A stretch of DNA of 64,000 nucleotides from Sipunculus nudus (GCA_026874595.1 CM049310.1:83613056-83677055), one strand, 5' to 3'; counted from the first letter of the stretch, positions 46,345 through 59,313 are shown. Translations and numbers: made by a program. The notes: generated by a model from the letters alone, not told the origin.

Positions 46345-49300
46345 TTAAAGAACATTGTGCTGTTTACAGTTATATACTTTTTTATGGGGTATAAAACAAA
46401 AAATCCTCTATTGAACAGATCCAACTAAAAATTAAATGGGCTCTTCCTTGACCCATGTCCCTTCCACAAAGTTTTGTGGAGTTTAGTTCTGTAGTTTGTG
46501 TAAACCTGCCAACAGACAAACACACAAACACAGGTTAAAACATAACAGCCATTCCAGAGGTAATAAATTACCATCCATGAACTATTTCACAGGTGTTCCC
46601 AAAAAGTTTATTATGTGACCAGGCTTAAGCACTCAAAAGAAAATTGCCACCAACTGAAAGTGATAGTTGGGTTCATGAAGAGGTTACAGTATACCTTTAT
46701 ATCAGAGGTAGATTTATATCCATTAAGTTACATAAAAAGATAATCAGAGGTGTATAGGTTACAGGCTGCTATTGTGATTGCCTGCCATGTGTACATTAAT
46801 ATGGGTTTTAAAATAATGAAAGGAAAATAAGGCTTATGATTTTCATGTATTGAGTTTGAGTAGATCAGAGACTGTTATGTATTGTGTATGGTAATTGAGA
46901 GTCATGGTCACACTGGATTGTCAAATGACTTATGGTGATCAATAATGTATTATAGTGTATATTGAGTTCATTATTTAGTAAATTCTGGGTAGTTAAGCTT
47001 TATCAGGTCTACTTTTACAAAGAAGTACAGATATTTATATTAAATACATCATACATTATTCAAATGTCTTGGTGTGCAGAAATCTAAGACTCAGGTTAAC
47101 AAAAGCTATAAATACAATATTCTGTCACTTAGCTTGAAGCACTTGTAGATACATGTATGGTGTATGCTGTTATAATTGTGAGCAGGAAATATCTCAAATT
47201 TCAAGGACTTCATTGACCTATATTTCCGGCCTTGGGATAATTTGCAAAATTCTGTACATCTGAAGGTCATAAAATAATTTCTGTCCATCAAGTTAGGTAC
47301 TAGCTATTTATTATTATTACCATCATCAACATATACTTAAAAATTATTAACACTGCCTTTTTATAAAGTGAATTTACACAGACTGACTAGGCTTGAGAGA
47401 GAAGTCCAAGACTGTACATGTATTCAGACTGACTTGTATATAAAATTAAGAAAACAAGGCTTTCTCATACACAGGGTCTCCCCCCTGCCCTGACTCCTGG
47501 GACAGCCTACTTTATCTTAGGGGTGTTAATGGGTCAGTCAACTTATAGTGGAAGAGGGGTGGTAGGTAGCTCTGATGTCTAACAAGGTATCTGTAACAGG
47601 ATTAAGTTACTGTATAAAGATAACCCTAAAACTGTGAGGGATTAGTTTTATCTAAAGACAGTTGTATTGGCATCGTGGGTGGCTTCTCCGAGGGAGACCT
47701 AATATCAGTGTTTTACTAGATGACTTGTCTGACATGGAGAGGAGGATTATATTTGAAGAACTGATCTTATAAGGATGAAGTACTTCAGTATTTTATTAAA
47801 ATCTTCACTAAGATCAAGCTAAGCTTAGACTAGACATTTGTTATCAGCTTGATCTAGACAAAAGTGGTGTATCCGTTGTCATTTTTTTCGGATTACCTAA
47901 TCATGGGTGCAAATTTCTCACCTGTCCCCAAAAAGCCTGTAGAAGAGTTATAAAGTAGCATAATATATTTACAACCCTAAGGTTCAAACATATAGTAAAC
48001 AAGGTGTGGATTTTCATGTTTACAGGTGAAAACCCCTTGAGCTTGTCGGGTTGCCAGGGGATGTCCTCGGTATCCGTAATTAACATAAAGTTAGGTGGCA
48101 TGTTTCTCGTTACAAGCTGTTTTTTTCCTGCGCTGACCTTACATTGAAGACTAATAAGTCATAGGTAGCTAATAAAGAAAAGCCCCCTATTCATTAGGCT
48201 GTTATGTTTTATAAGGCACTCGATAATGTGTGCAGGTTGGCTACAGAAATGTAGTAACTGAAGTCTATAACAGCTTTGGCTTTGTCGGATTACTGTGGCC
48301 CATATGGTTGAGGTCACAATTAGCTTTGGGGAGGTATACAGTGTTCTATTGTGGATGATTATAGTCCGGTCAATAATACCTCTTGTATGTAAGAAACTGA
48401 GCTACTAGGCAAACCTTTGTGTGGCGGAAAATCTAGTGGGGCCAATGGGCATTTTGTGGTTGAACCAACACTTTCTTATGACCAGCAAAGCGAGTAGACA
48501 AGCGACCTACGTTATGATTGTTGGGTTAACACGCACAGGGTTTAGCAGCTTGGAGTATAATAGAACTTTTATACTTTTCATCAATGGGTATAATCCACTG
48601 AGTTTTAGTGGTTTTGTTACTTGGGAATCCAGTGAAAGCCCATACTGAAATGTCTAAGTCATTTATGCATAGTTATTGCAGACGCTCTTTGGGCTCTGAT
48701 AGTACTGGCTAGCGGCATGGGTCTGGATGTATACTATGATAAAGTTTAGTACATACAGAATGTTTACGTTTCAGTACAGAATTGATATATTTGCAACTGT
48801 TTGATGAGGAATCTTTTGTGCAGGAAGCAAGTACCAGTATTCATTGATCAAATGCTTTCAGATTTGTTGTTGCAGTGTGAGATCCATGAAAGAAATTCAG
48901 TGAAATGTTTGACACATTGGTACTTCTTCATCAGAAACGTTGACGGAATAATAGTACAAGGAAACAACTGCAGGTCACAGGAATAATTTATTAATCCATC
49001 TGCACATCAGGCAGAAAAACTTATTCATAAAGTATTTGTGAATTGTACACATCATTGATTATATCTTTGGGATATTTAGGATGAACATAAATAGTCTACT
49101 TAGCCTGGACATATGAATTCTAAAAATATTTTTTCTTATCTAACTTATGGATTGGAGGTTACCTCTTGATAAGTAAATAACCTTTGTCTTCCATCATCTC
49201 TAACTGAATTCAGGGTCAGGATATGATTGGACAATCTGACAATCTGCTAAGACTGATTGGTTTATATTAACCAGTCATTGTTCTCCATCAGGTACTCATG

Positions 49301-49570
49301 ATCAGCATCAGGAGAGATATATTATTTTGGATAAAAAAACCTGGTACAGCTGACTGAAACTTAATAACATCATTTTTATGTCCGGCATCACTACCTCCTT
49401 GACAGGGGTGTCAGACATGAACACACTAGCTTCTGTTGAAGTAAAGTCTGTAGTGTGATGTCCAGCCTGTTAACTACATGTGGACATTTAGTAATAATGT
49501 CTTTGTCATCTGTGTATAACCAAGCATGAAATAGGTTAATATTTCTTGGATGGTGGTTACATAAGAAATA
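46345..49570. other. intron-like AT-rich stretch
   Basis: No exon with good boundaries. The open segment at 48421-48648 has no ATG start at its head and no splice context. No bounded repeat found. Confidence 0.45.
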
Positions 49571-49576
49571 AGAATA

Positions 49577-49687
49577 ATGCCAGAATTCCGAGATTTGCAA
49601 AAGTCATCTACAGTGGCTGAAGATGGAGTCAAGGTCAAGTTTTCAGCATTTGTACGAGGAAAGGAATACGCAGTCACTTTGTTCAAG
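49577..49687 (+). CDS. probable coding block ending at a donor, unidentified
   Basis: Open from ATG 49577 (in-frame stop just upstream) to the donor GTCAGTAC after 49687: 37 codons, phase 0 end. The peptide begins MPEFRDLQKSSTVAEDG and ends VKVKFSAFVRGKEYAVTLFK. The second half has an alternating hydrophobic pattern like a beta-strand pair and looks like real protein. Two readings are possible. It may be a further alternative first exon starting at 49577. Or it may be an internal exon starting after an AG inside the block; AG at 49602-49603 would give a phase-0 exon from 49604, and AG at 49612 gives another phase. Neither acceptor has a good pyrimidine tract, and the donor is moderate. The family was not recognised. 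Confidence 0.45.
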
Positions 49688-50024
49688 GTCAGTACTGAAT
49701 TATCCAGTATCTTTTGAACTCAGTAAGAAGTACAACATAATAGGTGTTGTTATACTATTATATGTCTCCCCTTCCCTTCCTCCATATAGGTTACATCCTG
49801 CCCCCTTCTGTCATTTAATTGTTCATGTAAAGGTGGGGTTACAGGTAATAAATAGGTTTGTATTGCTTAGCTATTTCTAAAAAGATCGAGTTAAATAACT
49901 TAATGTGACCATAACCACAATGGAAATTTTTTACCTTATCCCCAGAATTCTTGTAGCAAAGGTATGTATGTAGCTATGTCAGGAAATTGAAATAGTGGAT
50001 TAATGGGGCTTGTTGGTCACAGTT

Positions 50025-50465
50025 CAGTGTTCGAATTACTGGGTGCCTATGTGCACAGATGCACCAAAAAAACAGTTTTGTGCACCCACTGTATCACTGC
50101 AAGGTGCACAGTGTGCACCTGAGGCAGGTAAGACGGATCTACAGGACTGTTTGGCAAATACACATCTGACAGTCCAGATGATCAAACAAGGACATATAAA
50201 CATTAAAACATGATGTCACAGTAGACACTACATGTATGTAAATCCAGTAATCAGAACTTTTCCTTAGATGGATATTATTATAGGTTCCATTCTGACCAGG
50301 TTTAAAGCTTATTTTTTACTGCACTGAAATATGTGTATAAATTATAATAATAGCTGTAAAAAAATAACTGTAATGACATTAATGTATTGTGCACCCAGTA
50401 ATTACTTTGTGCACCCAGTTATATAAGCTGTGGTGCACAGGTGCACCTTACCATAAAAAAAGTAT
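50025..50465. repeat. possible TIR-like repeat rich in GTGCACC
   Basis: GTGCACAGATGCACC near the left and GGTGCACAGGTGCACC near the right are related inverted motifs. GTGCACCCA recurs at about 50080, 50390 and 50410. Boundaries are not sharp and no target duplication is visible. Confidence 0.4.
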
Positions 50466-50892
50466 TTCATACACTGCAGTTGTTAGTAGCTCAATAGGCC
50501 AGGGACAGTCATTAGCTGAAGTACAGTAGTCAATAAAGTAATTATATTGAATTGCTTCATTCCAGCACAAAACAAGAAAAAGATCAAGGAATTCATTTCA
50601 CATCCATAAACGTTGGAATGGTTCAGATCAGTGTTTGAAGGTGCGCCCCCCACGCCCCCTCCCCCTTGTATCTTATCTTTGCTCAGTATTGTGACATCAA
50701 GGACCAGAATTTTAGCATGGCAGTGAGAATTTTTACAGTTATACAAATAGTTCTCCTGGTATAAAAGGTGAATGCCTTTAACCTGTATACTATGGACATA
50801 ACACTTACTTATTTATATTTACACTTAGCTCTGTCAGTGGCAGAAGAATTCTCAAACATTCAGAGACATGAAGCATTTTGTCTTAATTTATT

Positions 50893-50975
50893 TTAACTTA
50901 AAGGGACCTATTCACATACCTGGTATACATGTATTAAAGGGACCTATTCACAAACCAGGTATATTAAATATACAT
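50893..50975 (+). mobile_element. two tandem ends of the TTAA-bounded family
   Basis: TTAAAGGGACCTATTCACAT, ACCTGGTATA occurs at about 50899 and again at about 50934 as TTAAAGGGACCTATTCACAA, ACCAGGTATA. These match the terminal sequence of the TTAA family without its body, so they are solo ends or an internal deletion product. Confidence 0.55.
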
Positions 50976-51090
50976 GATATATAGTGTATTCTCCTTAAAT
51001 ATTCCAGTATCTGTCAATACTTCATTCTAAAACCATTTTCAGTTACTCATGTATACAAGTTGATAAAGTTTGCACAAGGTGCGATCAGTG

Positions 51091-51116
51091 GTATATATAT
51101 ATATATATATATATAT
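51091..51116. repeat. (TA)n microsatellite
   Basis: Short TA run. Confidence 0.9.
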
Positions 51117-51339
51117 AACCCTTAACTGACAGCATTAAGGGGACCATCCTTTATTTTAGGCATTATAGGGACAATCTTTCCTAAACATTATCTGATTTCA
51201 TTCAAATTTGGGTCAGTAATTGCTCTCGTGCATACCTTGGTTTGGATTGGTTTTGGAGTGTCTGTCTGAAAATTTATTATCGCCAGCTCCAAAACAAATA
51301 AAATAATTTGCCCTTTTGTTCTCAGTTCACAACAAAAAT

Positions 51340-51473
51340 TATGACATGTGGAGACATCTTCAGGGGACAAGGAAAACTAAAACACAGGCACTATGACATG
51401 TGGAGACATCTTCAGGGGACAAGGAAAACTAAAACACAGGCACTATGACATGTGGAAACATCTTCAGGGGAAT
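51340..51473 (+). repeat. 52-bp tandem repeat, 2.6 copies
   Basis: TATGACATGTGGAGACATCT starts at 51340, 51392 and 51444 (last copy GGAAACATC). The first two copies are almost identical, implying recent duplication. Confidence 0.95.
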
Positions 51474-52009
51474 ATATATATATATAAAACTAAAACATAT
51501 TAAGAAGGCAAGCATGAACATCACAGGAAGCTAAAATAACAAGAGGAAGACGTGGAGGACATACATTCCACAAATTTGCTTGTTTTATTCAGTAACACTC
51601 AGTATATAAAATTTTATTTCTAGAAGACTTTAATTGGCTATAGTTATTGTCAAAGCCCCATTTCTCACAGGTTTCTTCTCACATTTTATAGAACTGTTTA
51701 AACTATTGACCACAGGTTTTACAGTATGAGCAGTTGCCAAGATTTATACTGAATATTGCCGCCAGTGGGGGGATAGGGCTGATAAATTCTATGGTATTCT
51801 GTCGCAGACAAATGAATTATAATATTATAGATCGCAGATGAATGTTGACTGAAAAATTCCTTCCCAGATGAAGCTAAGATGATCACTGTGATAAACATGA
51901 ATCAAGTACTATTTAATGTCTTTTCCAACAATACTGTTCTAAAAATGAATGATAGAAGGTGACCTTCATTGTTAAATAGCAGGCAGTTCTTATTACATAA
52001 TTTATATCC

Positions 52010-53370
52010 CTTTCACATGGCAAATGCAAACTGGTTTCAAACAGTTTTGAATGCGAAGTGAACATTCACACGGCAATCAAAAGCATTTTTTCAAACCGTT
52101 TTGTCCAAAAAAGTTTGAATCGTACTTAGGAGGTGGTGTCAAACCATTTCCAGAGCAAATTAAATTATCCTCTCCGCTTATATGCTGTGTGATGCTCAAT
52201 TCACATTCAGAATGGTTTAGATCTAGTTTTCAAGCAGCAACTAAGTTACAGCACAGGCGCGAAGGCTTGTGTCAGCATGTTTTTAAATTGTTCCTCATGT
52301 GAATGTACACCAAGCATTGGTAATAGATGACCCTGTGAACACGCAATATATACGCTGAACTCCCGAACGATGACCACCCATTAACACGACCACCCCGCTA
52401 ACACAACCACTTTTCTTGGTCCCAGAATTGTCTAATATAAATTATTATATAAAAAAACTTCGACCACCCCGCTATCACAACCAATGACCACCTTTTTTTG
52501 GTCCCGACCTTCAGATGAGCTCCCGTATCAGGACCACTGGCCCGTTCGACCGCGGCCCGTTGAGCAGATAACACGCTCATGGCCCAGCTTGGACTTAGAT
52601 AATAGCCCGTAATTAATTAGCTGTATCACAACCACTGGCTGGTGGCGACCGCAGCCCATTGAGCAGGTGGCATGCTCATCGCCAAGCTTGGACTTAGGCT
52701 ATAGCTCGTGATTAATTAGCCAAGCACTTTAATCTGCCTAGCCATAGTTGGCTTGCTTATAATGCCGCCCAACCTGTTAGCCAACTATACGCATCAATTT
52801 ATATTGTGCTCCATGGTCCGTTACATTGTGTTGAGTATGGCTGTTTGATTAGCATTTAACATATTGATCAAAAAGGAGTTTGGCAAACATAACTGACACC
52901 ACACGCATACATTCAGGTGTGTAAAGTAAAATTGTGACAAATCATATTGCAATGATCAAGCAGGAACCATATACATAACACTTAGAATTTGATGTGTTCA
53001 TTCTGTTCTCGAGTGTAGATCGTACATTTTATACAGTGACCATGGACTTGTATTATGGCTTAGTCAATCTATTTGTTTCATTTGTGTGTTTTATTTCTGT
53101 TTGAAAAAAATTGAATCATATTCACGTTTGTTATTAACTTTTCTTTATATTTTAAATTTTAATTTAAACAGGGACAACAACTTAAAAAATACTTGAAATA
53201 CCCATATTATCACATGCATTAATTAGACTATACAAGCATCCCACTAACACGACCACCCAGCTAAAGCAGGTTGTCGTGTTAGTGGGGTTTTACTGTAGTT
53301 TGAAACTGATTTGACCAATCCGCTTTGAACAGAACATTTTAAAACCGTTTTGTCTGTGGAAGGGGTCATT
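52010..53370. mobile_element. candidate outer TIR element holding a pogo-like element
   Basis: CCCTTTCACATGGCAAATGC..GGTTTCAAACAG at the left and the reverse complement of the right flank (CCCCTTCCACAGACAAAACG..) are similar. This suggests an older element of several hundred bp whose centre now carries the pogo-like insertion ending at 53295. The TIR match is moderate, so this is tentative. Confidence 0.4.
52349..53295 (-). mobile_element. pogo/Tigger-like element, clear right end
   Basis: The right end GTCGTGTTAGTGGGGTTTTA, then CTG followed by TA, is the reverse complement of CAGTAAAACCCCACTAACAC, the characteristic pogo/Tigger end style. Subterminal CCCGCTAACACAACCAC and GACCACCTTTTTTTGGTCCC repeats occur at the left. 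The left terminus is less certain (about 52349). No intact transposase frame is seen. Confidence 0.6.
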
Positions 53371-53582
53371 ATCTGTCTTTCAAAGGTATGAAAATATTTT
53401 AAAATGCAACGCTTGACATTAATTGATTATTGTACACCTGATTTGAATATTGATTAATGACTTACTTTGATTCCATGCGTATAAAAAGGATAAGCTGTCA
53501 CCACACCGCTTGTAACTGGCAAGTAGCCCAAATGCATAAATAAAGTGTTTTATGGCAATATGAAGTTAATTTTCCTTTGCAG

Positions 53583-53641
53583 AAACTAGGTCAGCAAGAA
53601 TTCTTTGACTAGTTCTTACATTTAAATTAGTCAACATTGCA
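53583..53641 (+). other. exon-like block with strong splice sites but stops in all frames
   Basis: The acceptor TTTTCCTTTGCAG ends at 53582 and the donor GTAAGTATA starts at 53642; both are near consensus. All three forward frames have stops within the 59 bp (phase 0 reads KLGQQEFFD then stop). If used in RNA it would be a UTR exon of another promoter or a poison exon. As a terminal exon it would add nine residues. Confidence 0.3.
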
Positions 53642-53659
53642 GTAAGTATATTTTGACAC

Positions 53660-54600
53660 TAGAGAAATGTGTTACTGTTTCTATTGTTATATGACAATCT
53701 TCTAAAAAATATTTGTAGAAAATTTACTGACCTTTAATAAAGTGTGAACAGATAGTTATATTACTGTTGACTCAGGTATAATCTAAGCTAGCAATCCATG
53801 TACCAGAAATATATATATATATTTTTTTTATCTGAAAAGCTGGGAATTTGTGGCATAAATGTTATACTTTGTACCGTAGGTGGTATTGGATAGATTGTAT
53901 CTGTTCTGTGGAAAGGTTACTGAAGTCTTCATGTCTTGCTGAGTCTGTATAACACCAAAGTGCCTGCCTCATCCTCTTGACCCTTTAGTATAAAAAACTT
54001 TTTTTACAACAGTTTCATGAATTTTTCTGGTTAGGTGAGATTCCCACCATAGGTGCACATAGTAAAAAGTCAGGGTTGTTTTATAAACATAATAAACTAC
54101 CATCTTATCTCTGTGGTGGTACTCTGAAGGGTTTCTTGGTTACCATGAACTGACACCTGTAAGGGGATAGGATGCACGCATGCTTTCTGTAAAGATCTTA
54201 CTTAATAGGCTACTTCAGCGATCCATCACTACGTTCCGGGGAGGTTACATACAAGCACCTGCTGAGAGTATACACTTAATTACTAATCAACTGTTTACAG
54301 ACCCACATGGATCTGTAGAAGGACCACTTGCGATATGTCTTTATAAGATCAGTGTTTTCTAGGGGCATGCATGCTGTTTCTGTTACTAGACCGAGAAAGT
54401 AAAGAGAATGATTTATGTATGAGCTTCAGTTCCTTCACCATAATAATTAATTTAGTAGGTTCATGTGGTACAGGTGACTCAAAGCAGTATATAAATTCAG
54501 AAAGCACCTGGATACCTCTAGTCACCCATATTCATAAAGAGGTAGACAAGTACAATGTTTTTAATCCCTTAAAATTCTTTTAAAAAATATAAAATGTAGA
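53660..54600. other. intron-like stretch
   Basis: No supported feature. Confidence 0.4.
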
Positions 54601-54614
54601 ATGTACTTCAGTTC

Positions 54615-55075
54615 TTAAAGGGGCCTACTCTGATATCTGACATATGCAGATAATCTGTCGAATCTTGCTGATATCAAAAGTAGGTAACAAAACGGAAACC
54701 CATCACACACTGCCTGTTCTTTTGGTTAAAATCCATGTGTTCATAACATGAAGGGACTTGCTAAAATAATCAAAACACATTCAATAATTACATCCGGCAG
54801 AAAGTCAGACAAACCAAAGATTTGCAAAGGGTGTTTTGTACCTTGTGAACTTGAGCAATCAGCAACCGTAGGTTAAGTGCTTTTTCAGTTTTTCAGCATT
54901 GCTGTGTTTACTAAAAGCTTGCAGACAAACAAGCACATGTACATCTGTCAAAGAGGCATTTTGAGAACTTTCTTAACAGGAATTAACCAGAGATAATTCA
55001 TTAATATGTACAGAGCGAGCCAGTTAAATCACATATATTCTAAAGAAGAGGTAGGTGGATAGCTGGCTTTAAATT
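54615..55075 (-). mobile_element. TTAA-bounded element, reverse copy
   Basis: The left TTAAAGGGGCCTACTCTGAT is the family 3' end reversed. CATGTGTTCATAACATGAAG, TTCAATAATTACATCCGGCA and the far-end AGGTAGGTGGATAGCTGGCT, TTAAA match the forward copies in reverse complement. It is about 460 bp and shows TTAA/TTTAA at the outer edges. Confidence 0.75.
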
Positions 55076-55621
55076 TTAATATTTATACATCATGCAAATT
55101 TGAAAAATATTAAAAAAGTCATAAACTTTTCCTACCTGAGTGACATAATGTGACATTTTGAAAGTTCTTTCATCAAGGTTGCACTCTCAATAAGATATAT
55201 AAATTGCTCATAAAATGATTATTAAATAATTGTTTTCTGTATATAATAAGAGTAACAAAACATATACCATATGAATGTTTAAGTTATTGCTTTCTGTAAT
55301 TAGAGTACTATAAACATATACCATAAGTTAAAGTGTTATTTGTTTAATATTTATATATGTGTTTATGATTATCAATGACACCATTTCATGAGTCTCTACC
55401 ATTATATTTATCACACATTGAAATACATACCTTAACGGTGTTCATATAGTTAAAAGGTCTTTATTACATTACCTTTGATCTGTCCGTTGTGATGCATATT
55501 AACACATATTGATTTGTGCACACTATTGATAAGTAAATTTGTTTTGCAATACATCTCTTTTAATATACCACCTACCAGTATGTTATTCTAGGTATTTGAT
55601 TAACCTCACTATTAGAAAATA

Positions 55622-55824
55622 CAGTGGAGCACTGTTTATCCGAACACCATTTATAAAATAAAAAATTTTTTTTCTGAAATTGAAAAGTGAGAACTGAAAA
55701 TTTGATCATTTATATGAAATCCAATTGAATATAAACAATCCAATTTTAAGTTCTCACTTTTCAATTTCAGATAAGCATTTTTTTTCCCTGGATAAAAGGT
55801 GTTCAGATAAACAGTGCTCTACTG
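55622..55824. mobile_element. pogo-like MITE, 203 bp, TA target
   Basis: The left CAGTGGAGCACTGTTTATCC, then GAACACC, and the reverse complement of the right end (CAGTAGAGCACTGTTTATCT, then GAACACC) differ at two positions over 27 bp. TA lies on both sides. A second internal inverted pair, CTGAAATTGAAAAGTGAGAA / TTCTCACTTTTCAATTTCAG, makes almost the whole element a hairpin. Confidence 0.92.
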
Positions 55825-56494
55825 TACTGACAAAAATTTGACACGTTTAGATAAAAGATCTTCCAGTTCCAAGCAAATGCCAAAGATCACCATGAATTAT
55901 TGATGCAGATTTATTTTAGCAAAAATTTCAATGTAATTTGCATGATACATTGATTAAATTGTGGAAAATGTAACAAATATATTGTTGCCAAGGTTTATGT
56001 TGGACTAACATAATTAATTTGTGCCTGTCAGTACCTGATAATGTCGAGTTTTTGGTTTGTGATGAATCCTGAGAAATTGATTATCAGAATGATCATTTAT
56101 CTGTATAAAACCCCTGCCCCCAAGCTTTTTGATTAAATGATGCTTTACTGTGGTTACATTGCTGATCAGGAGTTTGCATAGTTTGTAGTGAGTGATGAAA
56201 TATGGATAAACATCTACTTTTAAATTTGCTTTTCTGTGAACCACATTTGAAATTGTCTGAATAGACATCAAAGTTAACTCTTGCTTCACTGAAACAACAA
56301 AAGGAGGTTTATGAATATTAATGAATATCACTTGAGTCTCATAATGATAATGAATTTTATATAAAGATATACAGCATGTAAGTTAATGACTGCAACAAAG
56401 TTACAAAGAAGTGCAAATTTGTATTACAGCTTTACATTCAGAGTGATGTAGGATTTTTATCATTTGAATTTACTGTTTTATTTTGAATATAGCC

Positions 56495-56785
56495 AATTTC
56501 TCCCCTATCATTTTAGGCCATATTTTTACCGTAATAATTTTGCCTTGACCATTTTGCCTTGTTCACTGATTTTTACCATAATAATAATGCTATATTTACC
56601 TTAGCCATTTTTTGCATAGTCCATTATTACCGAGGCCATTTTTTTTAACCAAGAACATATTTACCCAGAATGTTTTACCTTAGCCATTTTAACCTCTTCC
56701 ATTTTTACCAGTGCCACTTCAACCTAGTCCAATTTTACCTATGCCTTTTTATCTTAGCTGTTTTTGCTTTAGCCATTTTGATCTG
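56495..56785 (+). repeat. short-period minisatellite (TTTTACCNTAGCCA)
   Basis: Some 15 degenerate units of about 16-18 bp with the consensus CCATTTTTACCTTAGCC. The open frame through it (LFHFYQCHFN-type) is due to the repeat. Confidence 0.75.
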
Positions 56786-56789
56786 GGTG

Positions 56790-59035
56790 GACAGCAGGTC
56801 CACCAAATTCAGTTTGGCTTTATACTTCTGGCAAGTCACACAACCTTGTTGAAACTGCAATTTATCAGCCGTACCCAAAACATTTTAAAACTCCACTTTG
56901 AGTGTAAAAGGGGTGTGTTTACTGGAACAGATATGATAAACGTTCCCAAGCAATTAAGGGTAAGTAAATTCAGTGGTACAATACAAAGATTCCTCGTCTG
57001 GATTGTACCGTAACTGGTACACGTCACCACAGTACTAGTTTTACTGCCCACCCTCTTTGATGTACGCACTCGTAACGGAACATTAGAACAAAGGTGAGAG
57101 GGGTCCTCTTGACCCTTATACAAAGTTATAGCCATACCATCATGTGCAAATCCATACACAGAACATATTCTTTGAAATAATCACGCGATCGAATCGCTGT
57201 TTTGGGTGGACCTCAAACATTCCCACTGCCATGTACATATTAGTATTTGCAATGTCCTCAGCATTGGCTCTATCTTATCTCAAAGATAATGACCCAAGCT
57301 GGCCACGATCTGAAGAGGGGGGAACCAATTAGACCAGAAATAGGTCCCCTCTTGTTCATGTTTGGGCTTTGTATAGTGAAGGCTGTGTTGGGAAGATTAT
57401 GTCCAAATACAACATAAACCTGTATCTGTAAACATGGTGTGTCACAGGATTACATTCAAAGAAGCTGGAACAAAAGCTAAGGTAGTGCTGTATATAACAC
57501 TGGTGTTTTGATAACACTGTATTATCAGTGTTGATTATTTTTCTTCTAAAAAAATTCTCAGATTGTGAATTTAATTTGTAAATTGCTACTTTCAAACATT
57601 GAAAGGTTTATTGTAAATGTATTATATGTGGTGTTATCTGTTTTTATTATTGTTGGTTTGGTTAGTTTGTTGGTTTGTCTGTCAACAGTTTTACTCAAAA
57701 AGTTGATATGAACAGATTTGAATAAAATTTGTAGGAATGTTGGGGTAACACCCTAAGAAAAGTCCATTCAATTTTAAAAGTAATCAGGTGGATCATCTAA
57801 ATAAGTTTTTAATATATTAAATTTATCTGCTTTGCCCAATGTAGTTTAACCATTGATTCATTACTATTGTAAGACAGGGCAGTTTATTATCCAGGTTTAG
57901 GGTCATAGCCACTCACTGGTAAAATTGGGCTGCCTTTGTTCTAGCAAGCAGTACTCACCTGTGATCCCACCATGGCTTTAATGAACTTAACCACACATTA
58001 ATTATCACTTTAGCAGTGGATAGGTCTTAATGATACCCAATATATATGTTTTTGTACATAAACTCTGAGCATTGACTGAAACAGGTTATAGAGAAATGAG
58101 CAGAGAGGAAATTTACCAAGAAAAACAATATGAGATTTTAAACTGGAAGCTGGAAAAGACAATAATTAATGTTACAATTAAGCATATGTTGAGCTCAATG
58201 TTAGATGATTTTGTGTAGGGCTATATACTAGCATTTTACCTGTTCTTTCATTGGGACACATCTGTAGGAGGGATTTTCCTTAGGACAAGTTGACATATGG
58301 CATAGTTTCAGATAAATAGCACTACAATAGACCCTTCATGAAATAATGACAGTGTTCTCAGGACTTGTAGGTAAATATGGAAAATGACCCCCTTAGGACA
58401 CAGTTTTTAATTGCCCTCTCAACACTTTAAGACCAAAAACAGGCACTTCCAGAGCATGGCAACAATTGCATGACAACGGTGAGTACATCCACAGTCATTT
58501 ATAATATAGATGACCTATACAAGGACAGTAGTTTTAAAATGTTTGTTTTATCTACCCCTACTGGCAGCATTTATCTATTACTGTATGTTTTATATTGCAG
58601 ATTGGCATAATTTAGTTGTATTTATATAGCTAGGTAACAGTTTGATTATTTAGCCAAGACCCAAGCTTATATTTATCAGTGAATGTACTTAATGACCTTC
58701 ATCTGTATTATTAATTAACAACAATTCAGACACATCAAACACTTATCAGCATCACTGATGTCACCAACATGGATAACTAATTGCGAAAAGTGATAACTTG
58801 TCATCTAGATCAAAGGATGTATATATTTTTACAAATGTTTTGCTCTGATAATAATAGTATTTGTACGGCCATCAAGTGTAATCATTGTAATCAGAATAAG
58901 GTTATATACATTGTGTTAAAAACCATTATTGCAATCCAGTACTAGATACGTGATCAAAATTATATAATTAACTATTACAGGTTAAAATTACACACTTACG
59001 ATGGTGGTAACAATATATTATATCACAAAATGATA
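56790..59035. other. non-coding stretch with a GC-richer patch at 57.0-57.36 kb
   Basis: 57000-57360 differs in composition and is open on both strands for 60-107 codons. A plus frame ends SYLKDNDPSWPRSEEGGTN, but without a clear acceptor or donor. It may be a fragment of a mobile element. The remainder holds nothing I could support. Confidence 0.4.
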
Positions 59036-59037
59036 TA

Positions 59038-59198
59038 CAGTAGAACCTGTCTGAAAGACCACCTGTCTATAAGGGCCACCCTTGAGTGAACTGAAAGCAT
59101 TCACGTTGGTTATAACTGACCTTTCTGTTAAGAACACCTATGAATTAAGACCACTTTTGGCCAGTCCAGTGGGTGGTCTCATAACACAGGTTTCACAG
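59038..59198. mobile_element. pogo-like MITE, 161 bp, TA target
   Basis: Left CAGTAGAACCTGTCTGAAAG, then ACCACC; right, reversed, CTGTGAAACCTGTGTTATGA, then GACCACC. TA flanks both ends. AGACCACC/GGTGGTCT and GGCCA repeats are typical of pogo/Tigger-derived short elements. Confidence 0.85.
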
Positions 59199-59313
59199 TA
59201 TATGGTGAAACATTGTTCATGGCATTATATATACTGCAATACATATACTGTATTTTATAGTTCAGACTCTTTAAGCCAAATTTATTTCTTATTGAACACA
59301 GCTTTACTAAACA

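Noticed and set aside
56711-57013. 100-codon plus-strand frame with hydrophobic start
   Set aside because: The first half is the TTTTACCTTAGCC minisatellite, and the second half has no support.
57144-57332. Plus-strand frame with a hydrophobic run (MYILVFAMSSALALSYL), looking like a membrane segment
   Set aside because: No acceptor or donor of quality, and the opposite strand is equally open. It might be a mobile-element fragment, but no family was recognised.
58494-58500. GTGAGTAC donor preceded by an ATG (about 58459)
   Set aside because: The ATG frame hits TGA before the donor.
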